Below are positions 56,390 through 63,900 of a stretch of DNA of 64,000 bases, piece after piece. The stretch covers positions 248,001 to 312,000 of the forward strand of contig NZ_CAJGZM010000001.1 in NCBI RefSeq assembly GCF_904846175.1, in the 5' to 3' direction. The DNA is from Psychrobacter immobilis (GTDB lineage Bacteria > Pseudomonadota > Gammaproteobacteria > Pseudomonadales > Moraxellaceae). Numbering within the stretch: position 1 is the stretch's first letter; each line of letters begins with the position of its first letter. The notes under the pieces were generated by a model. It was not told the DNA's origin. It worked only from the letters and a program-made list of their open reading frames with translations, and made no database searches. A program made the position numbers and the translations under genes.

Positions 56390-56920
56390 ATGGCAGATTT
56401 TAATAAAATTTTGGACGCAGGCGACGTCGACAGCGGTATCATTAATGTGGTCGTAGAAATTCCAGCTGGTAGCAGCCATAAAATTGAGTGGAATCGCGAA
56501 TTGGCGGTATTTGAGCTTGACCGTGTTGACCCACAGATTTTTGCCAAACCTTGTAACTATGGTTTTATTCCGCAAACCCTTGACGAAGATGGCGATGAGT
56601 TAGATGCACTTATCATCACAGAACAGCCTTTACCGACTGGTATTTTCTTAAAAGCAAAAGTCATCGGTGTGATGAAATTCGTTGATGATGGTGAAGTCGA
56701 TGATAAAATCGTCGTCGTACCTGCTGACGACCGTGATACAGGCAATGCTTATAACAGCCTAGAAGATCTGCCAAAGCAGCTAATCAATCAGTTACAGTTC
56801 CATTTCAGCCACTATAAAGACCTTAAAAAAGCCGGTACAACGATGGTCGAATCTTGGGGTGACGTTCCAGAAGCTAAAGAAGTCATCAAAGAGTCTATCC
56901 AACGTTGGAAAGACCTATAA
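56390..56920 (+). CDS. ppa: Inorganic pyrophosphatase
   Basis: A ~176-aa family I soluble pyrophosphatase that hydrolyses pyrophosphate and drives biosynthesis forward. Seen: VVVEIPAGSSHKIEWN, NYGFIPQTLDEDGDELDALII (metal-binding Asp cluster DxDPxD-type), and VDDKIVVVPADDRD. I start it at the ATG 56390 after GGAG; an upstream TTG adds four residues only. A strong terminator follows. Confidence 0.97.
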   Translation: MADFNKILDAGDVDSGIINVVVEIPAGSSHKIEWNRELAVFELDRVDPQIFAKPCNYGFIPQTLDEDGDELDALIITEQPLPTGIFLKAKVIGVMKFVDDGEVDDKIVVVPADDRDTGNAYNSLEDLPKQLINQLQFHFSHYKDLKKAGTTMVESWGDVPEAKEVIKESIQRWKDL

Positions 56921-56984
56921 ATTATCCCAGATAATTTAAAAAAGCGTTTATTGCAATTTTTTATTAAAATACGCTAAGCGCCAT

Positions 56985-57025
56985 AAAAAATACCGCAGAC
57001 ATGATGATGGTTGCGGTATTTTTTT
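56985..57025 (+). terminator. Intrinsic terminator after ppa
   Basis: AAAAAATACCGCA pairs with TGCGGTATTTTTTT across a 14-nt loop. Confidence 0.9.
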
Positions 57026-57098
57026 GCTTGAATTTTGCGGCGATAAAATGGTTATAATACCCTCACCTACCTAGTATCCCACCCAAATAAGGACTGTC

Positions 57099-57563
57099 AT
57101 GTTTGACTCTGATTCAGGCTCAACGCCCGCCAATAAAAAACTGCCAAAAGCCGTTATGATGATGGTCGAAAAAGGCAATTTGGTGCAGGCGATTAAAACC
57201 TTGGCCGCCGATGAAAGCATCAGTATTGATGCCGCCAAATCTCGGATAGATGCTTATGAGCTAGCGCTAAAGAACCAGCAGCAGCAAACCCTCAATACTA
57301 TCGCTAATAAACAAGGCATCCCAAGCCAAGCTTTTAGCTTTGATAGAGAGCAAGTAGAAGAAGAGTCCGAGCGTCTGACAAAGACTCGCGTTAAAACTAC
57401 GCCAACGGAGCAAGGCTTCCAGAGTCTACAAGATGGCGTTGACAGTCAGCTTAATGATTTGGGTTATAAAAAGCCGTTAATTCCTTATTGGGCAAAGCGA
57501 CTATTAGTTATTGCTGCAGTTATGGCAGGATTATTTTGGATAATGTGGCGTGTGTTTGGCTAG
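57099..57563 (+). CDS. Small C-terminally anchored protein of unknown function
   Basis: A 154-aa protein: an N-terminal helical, charged part (AVMMMVEKGNLVQAIKTLAAD, DAAKSRIDAYELALKNQQQQ), a polar middle and one C-terminal membrane segment (LLVIAAVMAGLFWIMWRVFG), i.e. a tail-anchored topology with the bulk in the cytosol. It follows ppa on the same strand behind its terminator. I do not recognise a named family; similar short proteins are plausible in relatives. AAGGA precedes the ATG. Confidence 0.7.
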   Translation: MFDSDSGSTPANKKLPKAVMMMVEKGNLVQAIKTLAADESISIDAAKSRIDAYELALKNQQQQTLNTIANKQGIPSQAFSFDREQVEEESERLTKTRVKTTPTEQGFQSLQDGVDSQLNDLGYKKPLIPYWAKRLLVIAAVMAGLFWIMWRVFG

Positions 57564-57643
57564 TCTGTTATAAGTGGTTCCATTATACCAGTCTGTTTTA
57601 AGTGGTCTGTTAATTAGTTTGAAGGGGCTTTTTAAGTGGTTCC
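57562..57643. repeat. Three imperfect direct copies of an AAGTGGT-containing 20-mer
   Basis: AGTCTGTTATAAGTGGTTCC (57562-57581) and AGTCTGTTTTAAGTGGTCTG (57590-57609) match over their first 17 bases with one difference; a third, partial copy CTTTTTAAGTGGTTCC is at 57628-57643. They begin inside the stop codon of the preceding gene and end just before the accessory cluster. A 10-bp palindrome GGGTATACCC follows at 57648-57657. This may be the scar of an insertion or its border. Confidence 0.6.
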
Positions 57644-57656
57644 CTTGGGGTATACC

Positions 57657-57992
57657 CTATTTTTCGAAAAATCTAATTAATTGGTCTTTTACTACATTAG
57701 AGTTTTCAGGAAGATAAACTTTGTTAGGAAAAGCTTTTGATGCCTCGAGTATGAAGTAACCAGCTTCTAATCCATAAAGTTGCCAATCTTTCTCTAAGTA
57801 GCAAAACTCTATAGACTCAAACCAAACATCAATGAGTCTATCCAAGTCATAGTCACAATTAATATGATTTTCTAATCCAACAGTACAGCCAACCATCCTA
57901 CTTTTAAAGTCATGAAAGTCTATATTGCCTAGTTCAAATTTTCTAATGGTTTGCTGTATGTAATATATATGCTCATTATGTATATTATTCAT
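57657..57992 (-). CDS. Small acidic protein, possible immunity protein (unrecognised family)
   Basis: A 111-aa cytosolic protein, acidic and aromatic-rich, with no signal peptide or membrane segment: NIDFHDFKSRMVGC, DYDLDRLIDVWFESIEFCY, YGLEAGYFILEASKAF. Size, charge and placement next to a second such gene and a barstar resemble immunity proteins of polymorphic toxin systems, but no toxin is present and I cannot name the family. GGAAG lies 8 nt before the ATG, so the gene looks real. A copy of a 72-bp repeated sequence lies about 100 bp upstream of its start. Confidence 0.6.
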   Translation of the reverse strand: MNNIHNEHIYYIQQTIRKFELGNIDFHDFKSRMVGCTVGLENHINCDYDLDRLIDVWFESIEFCYLEKDWQLYGLEAGYFILEASKAFPNKVYLPENSNVVKDQLIRFFEK

Positions 57993-58380
57993 TTTTTATC
58001 TTCCGTATTAACTATAACCAATAATTTGATCTACACTGTCAATCCCGTAGAAACTAACTTGAAAGCCTTTAATCATACCGCTCAATGATAATGACCTATG
58101 CCAGCGATTTCGTAGTTATTAAATTTATATCTAACACTAGCAGATCGATGCCTGTATAGCGCACCAAACCAGTCAGGTGCCTTCACTGGTTCGGTTACTC
58201 AGTGAGAACTTGAACATCCGACTCTATAATATTGTTATCAAGAGTTTAATGTTTTGAAATAGTAAAAGGATACTTGTTGAGAGAGCTGATTTTGTTCAAA
58301 GGCACTGCTGTTGAGAAGAAGGAATGATGGAATTTGTGAAAGCCTTATTTCACTTGATGTAGCGGCACTTTTAGTTAAAT
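57993..58380. other. Intergenic sequence of the immunity-like cluster, left
   Basis: Holds repeat copy R1A (58094-58165) and repeat R2A (about 58173-58215) described separately. Otherwise no gene is seen. Confidence 0.5.
58082..58198 (-). pseudogene. Possible toxin-tail remnant with repeat copies R1A/R2A
   Basis: On the minus strand a frame of 38 codons closed by TGA at 58084-58082 contains TEPVKAPDWFGALYRHR and later VRY and YEIAGIGHYH. It is preceded by an in-frame stop and has no start codon of its own. The second half (R1A, 58094-58165) matches R1B at 58763-58834 without gaps at about 57 of 72 bases by hand count. It could be the decayed C-terminal end of a toxin gene just upstream of its immunity gene, but differences between copies do not favour third codon positions, so a non-coding repeat is equally possible. 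Confidence 0.35.
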
Positions 58381-58728
58381 TTAGTTAGAAAGATAGTTTT
58401 TAATCAATTCAGTGCGTAAATCTTTTTCCCAGATGTCTTTTGCATAGAATTCCGCTTTGCTATCAGCTGTATTTTTAATTAAGTACTCATCTATTTTCTC
58501 TATCACCAGCTTAATTTCATTCCTATCCAATCGATAGAATTCGTGATATGGAAAGAATTCAACACATTTACTATCAATTATTTTATTAAAAATTTCTGGA
58601 TATGGATTCAATATAGCTACTTCCAGAAGCTTAATAAACCCTCTACCAGCGAACTCACTATAATCGAAAGATATACACTCATCACCCTCTTCAGGACTTG
58701 TTATATAACTTGTGGAAAAGACTGACAT
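58381..58728 (-). CDS. Small acidic protein, possible immunity protein (unrecognised family)
   Basis: A 115-aa cytosolic acidic protein: TSPEEGDECISFDYSEFAG, VEFFPYHEFYRLDRNEI, KLVIEKIDEYLIKNTADSK, WEKDLRTELIKNYLSN. It is not obviously related in sequence to the 57657 gene. Its size and position are those of an immunity protein, but this is inference from neighbourhood. AAAGGTAG precedes the ATG at good spacing. The repeat copy R1B lies about 35-105 bp upstream of the start, as R1A does for the neighbouring gene. Confidence 0.6.
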   Translation of the reverse strand: MSVFSTSYITSPEEGDECISFDYSEFAGRGFIKLLEVAILNPYPEIFNKIIDSKCVEFFPYHEFYRLDRNEIKLVIEKIDEYLIKNTADSKAEFYAKDIWEKDLRTELIKNYLSN

Positions 58729-58753
58729 AGTTACTACCTTTGTAATAATTTGC

Positions 58754-58852
58754 TTAATAATAACCTATGCTATCGATTTCGTAATCACGCAATCCATATC
58801 TAACATGAGTAGTTCGATACCTGTATAGCGTACCGATCACGAATAGGATATG
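58754..58852 (-). pseudogene. Possible toxin-tail remnant with repeat copy R1B
   Basis: A minus-strand frame from an ATG at 58852 to TAA at 58754 reads MHILFVIGTLYRYRTTHVRY and then GLRDYEIDSIGYY. It aligns with the R1A frame (shared LYR, VRY, YEI, IG, Y) and stops at almost the same point. It has no ribosome-binding site and is too short to be a domain. Same caveat as for R1A: similarity is certain at DNA level, coding origin is not. Confidence 0.35.
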
Positions 58853-58919
58853 CATGGTAAGTACACTGCTGTTACTCCAACAACTCTAACCATCGCTACC
58901 ACTAACCTACAACCGTAGA

Positions 58920-58968
58920 TTCAAGTCCTCACTAGGGTACCGCACCAGTGAAGGCACCTGATTGATTC
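58920..58968. repeat. Inverted-repeat partner R2B of a ~50-bp element
   Basis: Around a perfect 18-mer, ACCAGTGAAGGCACCTGA (58944-58961, plus strand), about 40 of 50 bases match the reverse complement of 58166-58215, where the 18-mer lies at 58173-58190 on the minus strand. The two copies are inverted, about 770 bp apart, and bracket the 58381 gene together with R1B. Confidence 0.85.
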
Positions 58969-59094
58969 GCCATAGGTATGCTTATAATAGACCGCCTAGA
59001 CATTTTTATATTCCAATTAAAAAAGCTCTTATAATAGATGTCAAAAGCTTTTTAATAATATTGGTCTACCGAATAATGCATATTGGAAATCATT

Positions 59095-59379
59095 ATGAAT
59101 ATTGAAATTCACGGCGATAAAATATTAACTGAATTAGAATTCCATAAAGAGATTGCGCGACAATTTGATGTGCAGCACTACTATGGTAAGAATCTTGATG
59201 CATTATGGGATCTATTAAGCTGGGGTGTAGAAAGACCCATTAATCTAATATGGTTCAATTCAAATATTTCAAAGGAAAAGCTAAGTTGCTTTGAAGAGAT
59301 AGTTTTTATTCTTGAAAAAGTTAAATGCCAAGACGAGCAACTCAACTTCGAAGAAAGGTTTACTTATGCCTTGGCTTAG
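59095..59379 (+). CDS. Barstar-family protein
   Basis: A 94-aa protein matching the barstar (barnase inhibitor) family: IHGDKILTELEFHKEIARQF, then YYGKNLDALWDLLSWGVE with the conserved Tyr-Gly-xN-LDALWD helix that plugs the RNase active site, then a C-terminal strand. Barstars neutralise secreted or delivered ribonucleases. No barnase-like gene is visible, so it appears to be an orphan immunity gene. ATG 59095 has GGAAA upstream. It is transcribed opposite to the two other small genes of the cluster. Confidence 0.88.
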   Translation: MNIEIHGDKILTELEFHKEIARQFDVQHYYGKNLDALWDLLSWGVERPINLIWFNSNISKEKLSCFEEIVFILEKVKCQDEQLNFEERFTYALA

Positions 59380-59554
59380 TTCTACTAGCTATCTTACAGC
59401 AATGAACATATTCCCATAATGGTATTAAATTACTACCTTTTTATTATCTTAAATGGGCGGTAGAGAACCCGAAAAACCACCATTATTCTGATAACGGTAA
59501 ATAAAAAATCCACTGCCTACCCTTTTATATAATTATTAATATTTTTAAGACATT

Positions 59555-59584
59555 AAAAAGAGATACCGTAGCATCTCTTTTTTT
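59555..59584. terminator. Bidirectional terminator between barstar and the SDR gene
   Basis: AAAAAGAGAT pairs with ATCTCTTTTTTT across an 8-nt loop; A and T tracts serve both strands. Confidence 0.85.
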
Positions 59585-59605
59585 AAATTGATAAGACATA
59601 TTATC

Positions 59606-60493
59606 TTAGTGATGTTCACCCGGTAGAATTCTAGCAAAGGCACGCTGAGCAAGGTTCGGCTTTTTATTGCTAGTCAATCCAGCGCGGGTACTTGGGAAAA
59701 TACGATAACCCATGGATTGAATACCAACGTTGATAGCGGGTGCTAATGAATAAGTAGCCGACGCAAATTTACCCATATTACTGGCAATACTATTTGGTTT
59801 ATGGACAATCGCTTTAGCTACCATCATGGCTGCTTCATCAGGCATAAGCGCAGGCATATAGCGGTATAATTTAGTAGGCTCAATCATAGGCGTACGTACC
59901 AATGGCATAAAGATATTGGTAATCGTGACATTATCGCCCTTCACTTCAGCGGCTAAGCAGCGGCTAAAAGCATCCAATGCCGATTTTGAAGCGACATAGG
60001 CGGCAAAGCGCGGGCTATTCGCCAGCACACCAATAGATGAGATATTAACAATTTGACCAGTCTGACGTTCAATCATCGTCGGTAAAAACCCAAGAACTAT
60101 TTTAACGGCGCCAAAGTAATTAATATCCATAGTACGTTCAAAATCATGGAAGCGATCTATAGACTCGTGCACCGAGCGGCGAATTGAGCGACCAGCGTTA
60201 TTGACCAACACATCTACATGACCAAAATCTGCCAAAATTTGCGTGCTAACTGTTTCAATATCATCCATATTGGTCAAATCGCAAGGGTAATAAGTGGCAT
60301 TGCCACCAAGCTCCTCGATAGTGTCCTTAACGGCTTTTAATTTGTCTTCGGTACGTGCCAACAAGATAACATGAGCGCCACATTCACTGAGCAAATAGGC
60401 CGTACGCTCACCAATACCACTTGATGCGCCTGTGATAATAATATGCTTATCTTTGACCGCTTTGCTAATTGCTTTTTTTGTGGGATTGGCCAT
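59606..60493 (-). CDS. SDR-family NAD(P)-dependent oxidoreductase
   Basis: A 295-aa classical short-chain dehydrogenase. The cofactor motif TGxxxGIG is in IIITGASSGIGERTAYLL, the NNAG motif in VLVNNAGRSIRRS, the catalytic Ser in VNISSIGVLANSP and the YxxxK in AAYVASKSALDAFSR. The extended C-terminus (~60 residues beyond the core) and the EVKGDNVTITNIFMPLVRTPMI segment resemble the reductase part of Acinetobacter Acr1-type fatty acyl-CoA reductases and related SDRs, so a lipid substrate is possible. AAAGGAT precedes the ATG. Confidence 0.85.
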   Translation of the reverse strand: MANPTKKAISKAVKDKHIIITGASSGIGERTAYLLSECGAHVILLARTEDKLKAVKDTIEELGGNATYYPCDLTNMDDIETVSTQILADFGHVDVLVNNAGRSIRRSVHESIDRFHDFERTMDINYFGAVKIVLGFLPTMIERQTGQIVNISSIGVLANSPRFAAYVASKSALDAFSRCLAAEVKGDNVTITNIFMPLVRTPMIEPTKLYRYMPALMPDEAAMMVAKAIVHKPNSIASNMGKFASATYSLAPAINVGIQSMGYRIFPSTRAGLTSNKKPNLAQRAFARILPGEHH

Positions 60494-60658
60494 AAAAAAT
60501 CCTTTTCGTAAATAATATATCCATTAATGTTCGCCTAAAGCATAGCAAATATAATTGGAGTAAAGTTAATAAATGGGCAACAAAGTTCATTTAATTTGAT
60601 AACTATTAGCAATTAAGCGTTTATTAATAGCTTTAATGCTTAGAATGGGCGTTTATTG

Positions 60659-61696
60659 CTATTCGTGAGCATGCAAAAAATCTTCGACCACGCGAAACTG
60701 CCCAGTGGTACTCTCTTCACCATACATGGCTTGGCGAAAAGCGTTGGAATTAGGAATGCCGGTCGTATACCACGCAATGTGCTTGCGAGCAATTCGGCAG
60801 CCTGAGTATTCGCCATAAAACTCATATAGCTCTTGCAAATGCGCCAGTACAATCTCTTTTATCTCGCTCACGCTTGGTGCAGCTAGACTCTCGCCTGTAC
60901 GCAAAAAATGTTCGATATCGCGAAATATCCAAGGCTGCCCTTGCGCGGCCCGACCTATCATCACCGCGTCACAACCGGTTAGCTCATAGACACGTTGCGC
61001 TTTTTGCGCGCTATCGATATCGCCATTGGCAATCACTGGAATACTGATGCTTTCTTTGACCTCACGTATCAGCTCGTAACGCGCCTCGCCGGTATACATG
61101 TCCTCACGCGTACGCCCGTGAATGGCAATCGCGGCAATACCCGCCTGCTCTGCACGCTTGGCGACGCGCAAAATATTCTCACGCCCATTCTCATAGCCCA
61201 AGCGCGTTTTTAACGTCACAGGCGCATTGACGCTATTTACCGCCGCATCTAACAAGCGCGCGACCAAATCTTCATCTTGCAGTAATGCAGAGCCCGCCAA
61301 CCTACGGCAGACCTTTTTGGCAGGACAGCCCATATTGATATCAATAATCTGCGCACCATTATCAATCTGATAACGTGCCGCTTCCGCCAATTTATCCGGT
61401 TCCGCGCCGGCTATTTGCGCAGAAATAGGCGCAATCTCGTTATCAAAATTGGCACGATAAAGTGATTTTTTGCGCGCATAAAGTGCGGTATCAGCGATAA
61501 TCATCTCACTAACTGCATGACCGGCGCCAAAGGATTTACACAATCGTCGAAATGGATTATCAGTCACACCAGCCATCGGAGCGACCATCAAACGGTTTTC
61601 AATCGTCAAGCCACCAATGACCAAGGGCTGCAATAGAGGATGGTCATTAGCAGTCGCTGCTGATGGCTCATAAGACACTGGATTATTTATAGACAT
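60659..61696 (-). CDS. dusB: tRNA-dihydrouridine synthase B
   Basis: DusB reduces uridine to dihydrouridine in the tRNA D-loop with FMN and NADPH. Motifs: NRLMVAPMAGVTDNPFRRL, IDINMGCPAKKVCRR with the catalytic Cys, AGSALL, VTLKTRLGYENG, AIHGRTREDMYTG and VMIGRAAQGQPWIF. I start it at the ATG 61696 (MSINNPVSY, 345 aa). A longer frame back to 61774 would include a terminator hairpin and has no family match. The ATG has no ribosome-binding site: the T-tract of that hairpin abuts it. In E. coli dusB heads the dusB-fis operon; no fis is visible downstream here. Confidence 0.94.
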   Translation of the reverse strand: MSINNPVSYEPSAATANDHPLLQPLVIGGLTIENRLMVAPMAGVTDNPFRRLCKSFGAGHAVSEMIIADTALYARKKSLYRANFDNEIAPISAQIAGAEPDKLAEAARYQIDNGAQIIDINMGCPAKKVCRRLAGSALLQDEDLVARLLDAAVNSVNAPVTLKTRLGYENGRENILRVAKRAEQAGIAAIAIHGRTREDMYTGEARYELIREVKESISIPVIANGDIDSAQKAQRVYELTGCDAVMIGRAAQGQPWIFRDIEHFLRTGESLAAPSVSEIKEIVLAHLQELYEFYGEYSGCRIARKHIAWYTTGIPNSNAFRQAMYGEESTTGQFRVVEDFLHAHE

Positions 61697-61733
61697 AAAA
61701 AAACGGCTTGATTCATAGTGAAAACAAGCCGTT
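61697..61733 (-). terminator. Intrinsic terminator ending at the dusB start codon
   Basis: On the minus strand AACGGCTTG and CAAGCCGTT form a perfect 9-bp stem with a 14-nt loop, followed by TTTTT(T) and then directly the dusB ATG. It could end the betT transcript, attenuate dusB, or both. Confidence 0.85.
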
Positions 61734-61854
61734 ATTCTAAGGGTTCTTAACTTTATTGCAAGTGATTGAGACAATCATTTACTGGGTAGAGTTTGATTGG
61801 CAAAATACCTGTTTATAAAACACATCACTTATCAAGCATTCTACTTATCAAACG

Positions 61855-63900
61855 CTACTTATCAAAGACACTGCCCTGCTCTAAGGTAATGTCATTATCA
61901 TGTACTTGCATACGCCACGGCAAAATATCAGGCGATATATTAATAAAGTGCAAATATTTCTCAAACTGATCAATGATATCGTTAATCACTGACTCTGGCT
62001 GATAGCCATACAAATCATAGGTTTGTCCACCACGGCGCAGATAAACTTCCGCCCGATAATGATGCTCTTGCGGCAGTTTATTCGCCATATCTTCCGTATA
62101 ATAATCAGGCGCTTCATGCTCTGATAAGCGCACCTCGTACCAGAATTCGACGTTATCGCCGCCACGTAGCTCAAATACCACGCGATCATTTATTTCATCA
62201 AAGTTCACATCAGGTAACCAACCCGTTTCAGCAAACTTTTCTGCAACTTCATTCATCGACGATAAAACCGTACCTTTAATATAATTCAGTACTTTTTCAC
62301 GCGTTGGCTGCTGGGTCATATAATCAATACGGTCACGCCATGCATCTAGTTTCAACAGATGTGGCGGCAGATGATTGTCATTGGCCAAGCTTTGATTGCG
62401 ATGACCTTCGATACGCAGCGCGCGCCACATCCCGTACATCGCAAGCAAAATAATAATAGTAAAGGGCAATGCACTGACAATGGCTGCTGTTTGCAACGCT
62501 TGTAACCCGCCTGCAAGCAGAAGTACAGAGGCAACAACGCCAAGTATCAATACCCAAAACGTGCGCTGCCACGCGGGTGTGTCACTACGCCCACCTGCTG
62601 CGAGCGAATCAATCACGAGCGAGCCTGAGTCAGACGAGGTGATGAAAAAGGTGATAATAAGCACGACGGCAAGTACAGAGACTACTTGGGTAAAAGGTAG
62701 ATTCTCGAGCAGTTTAAATAAGGCAATGGCTTGGTTATTTTGCACTTCGGTAATAAGCGAGTCATAGCCTTGAATCATAATCATATGTAGCGCTGTATCA
62801 CCAAATACCGCAAACCAGAAGAATGTAAAAATGGTGGGTACTAGCATGACGCCAACGATAAACTCGCGAATGGTACGACCACGGCTGATTTTGGCAATAA
62901 ATATACCGACAAAAGGCGACCAAGAAATGGTCCAAGCAAAAATAAATAGTGTCCAACTGGTAATCCAGTCGCTTTGCTGATACGCCTGTAAACTAAAGGT
63001 ACGCTCGACAATATTACCCAAATAACTACCAGTATTTTCCATAAAGGCGTTTAGAATAAATATCGTCGGTCCTACCGCAAATACAAACAGCATCAGCGCC
63101 GTTGCCAGTATCATATTTAAGATAGATAAACGTTTGACCCCTTTATCCATACCAGCCAGCACCGATATCAAGGCCAGCCCCGTAATCAAGACGATTGCAA
63201 TCACTTGGACGGTTGTATTGACTGGAATGCTTGGTACTAGGTAATTCAAACCGGTATTTATCTGCGACACTGAAATACCAAGACTGGTGGCCAAACCAAA
63301 TAAAGTACCCAAAATCGCAAACACATCAACCGCATGGCCAATAGGCCCATAAATCTTATCGCCTATTATAGGATATAACGTTGAGCGCATCGACAATGGT
63401 AGACCATGACGAAAAGCAAAGTAGGCCAGCGTCAAGGCTACTACACCATTGATTGCCCAAATATGAAAGCCCCAATGGAAGTAAGCAATCTGCATGGCTT
63501 CTTTTGCTGCAGCCACGGTTTGTGGCTCTGATAGCGGCGGCGTCGCAAAATGCGTGACCGGCTCAGCTACCCCATAAAACAGCAAAGCAATCCCGTACCC
63601 TGCCGAAAATAACATCGCAAACCATTCAATAAAATTATACTGCGCCTCACCATGGTCAGGTCCTAGTTTGATAGAACCATAGGGTGAGAACGCCAACACC
63701 ACAATAAACATCAAAAATAACGCAGTTGCTAGCATATAAAACCAGCCGAATGTGGCCGTGGTAAAGCTCAGCACTTCACCGAATAGATCACTGGCCGCTG
63801 TTGGATTCACAGAAGCGCCTATGACCAATAAAATCATAACGATAGCTGTCGGTATGAATACCGGCATCAAAATAGTGGAGCGAAATTTTTTATGCTTCAT
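61855..63900 (-). CDS. betT: BCCT-family choline/betaine transporter BetT
   Basis: A 681-aa secondary transporter with 12 membrane helices (residues ~10-500). The BCCT signature is in FIFAWTISWSPFVGIFIAKISRGRTIRE-like order around residues ~315-340 (WTISWSPFVGIFIAKISRGR), and GVAEPVTHF and FHWGFHIWAING lie in the early helices. The C-terminal ~170 residues are cytosolic (FELRGGDNVEFWYEVRLSEHE), as in BetT of choline-degrading bacteria, where this tail senses osmotic strength. With the OpuA-type ABC system at 50-53 kb it points to osmoprotectant use. betA, betB and betI are not in the window. Ribosome-binding site weak. Confidence 0.92.
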   Translation of the reverse strand: MKHKKFRSTILMPVFIPTAIVMILLVIGASVNPTAASDLFGEVLSFTTATFGWFYMLATALFLMFIVVLAFSPYGSIKLGPDHGEAQYNFIEWFAMLFSAGYGIALLFYGVAEPVTHFATPPLSEPQTVAAAKEAMQIAYFHWGFHIWAINGVVALTLAYFAFRHGLPLSMRSTLYPIIGDKIYGPIGHAVDVFAILGTLFGLATSLGISVSQINTGLNYLVPSIPVNTTVQVIAIVLITGLALISVLAGMDKGVKRLSILNMILATALMLFVFAVGPTIFILNAFMENTGSYLGNIVERTFSLQAYQQSDWITSWTLFIFAWTISWSPFVGIFIAKISRGRTIREFIVGVMLVPTIFTFFWFAVFGDTALHMIMIQGYDSLITEVQNNQAIALFKLLENLPFTQVVSVLAVVLIITFFITSSDSGSLVIDSLAAGGRSDTPAWQRTFWVLILGVVASVLLLAGGLQALQTAAIVSALPFTIIILLAMYGMWRALRIEGHRNQSLANDNHLPPHLLKLDAWRDRIDYMTQQPTREKVLNYIKGTVLSSMNEVAEKFAETGWLPDVNFDEINDRVVFELRGGDNVEFWYEVRLSEHEAPDYYTEDMANKLPQEHHYRAEVYLRRGGQTYDLYGYQPESVINDIIDQFEKYLHFINISPDILPWRMQVHDNDITLEQGSVFDK

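Larger units (their letters stand above)
58729..59094. other. Intergenic sequence of the immunity-like cluster, right
   Basis: Holds R1B (58763-58834) and R2B (about 58920-58968). The region between has no gene. Confidence 0.5.

Noticed and set aside
58905-58950. tRNA 3' end (TTCAAGTCC ... CACCA)
   Set aside because: The T-arm stem does not pair and no acceptor, D or anticodon arms can be built upstream.
57657-59379. Integron cassette array
   Set aside because: Small promoterless-looking genes with repeats suggested attC sites, but no RYYYAAC/GTTRRRY pair flanks a fitting imperfect palindrome, and the genes are not all in one orientation; no integrase is seen.
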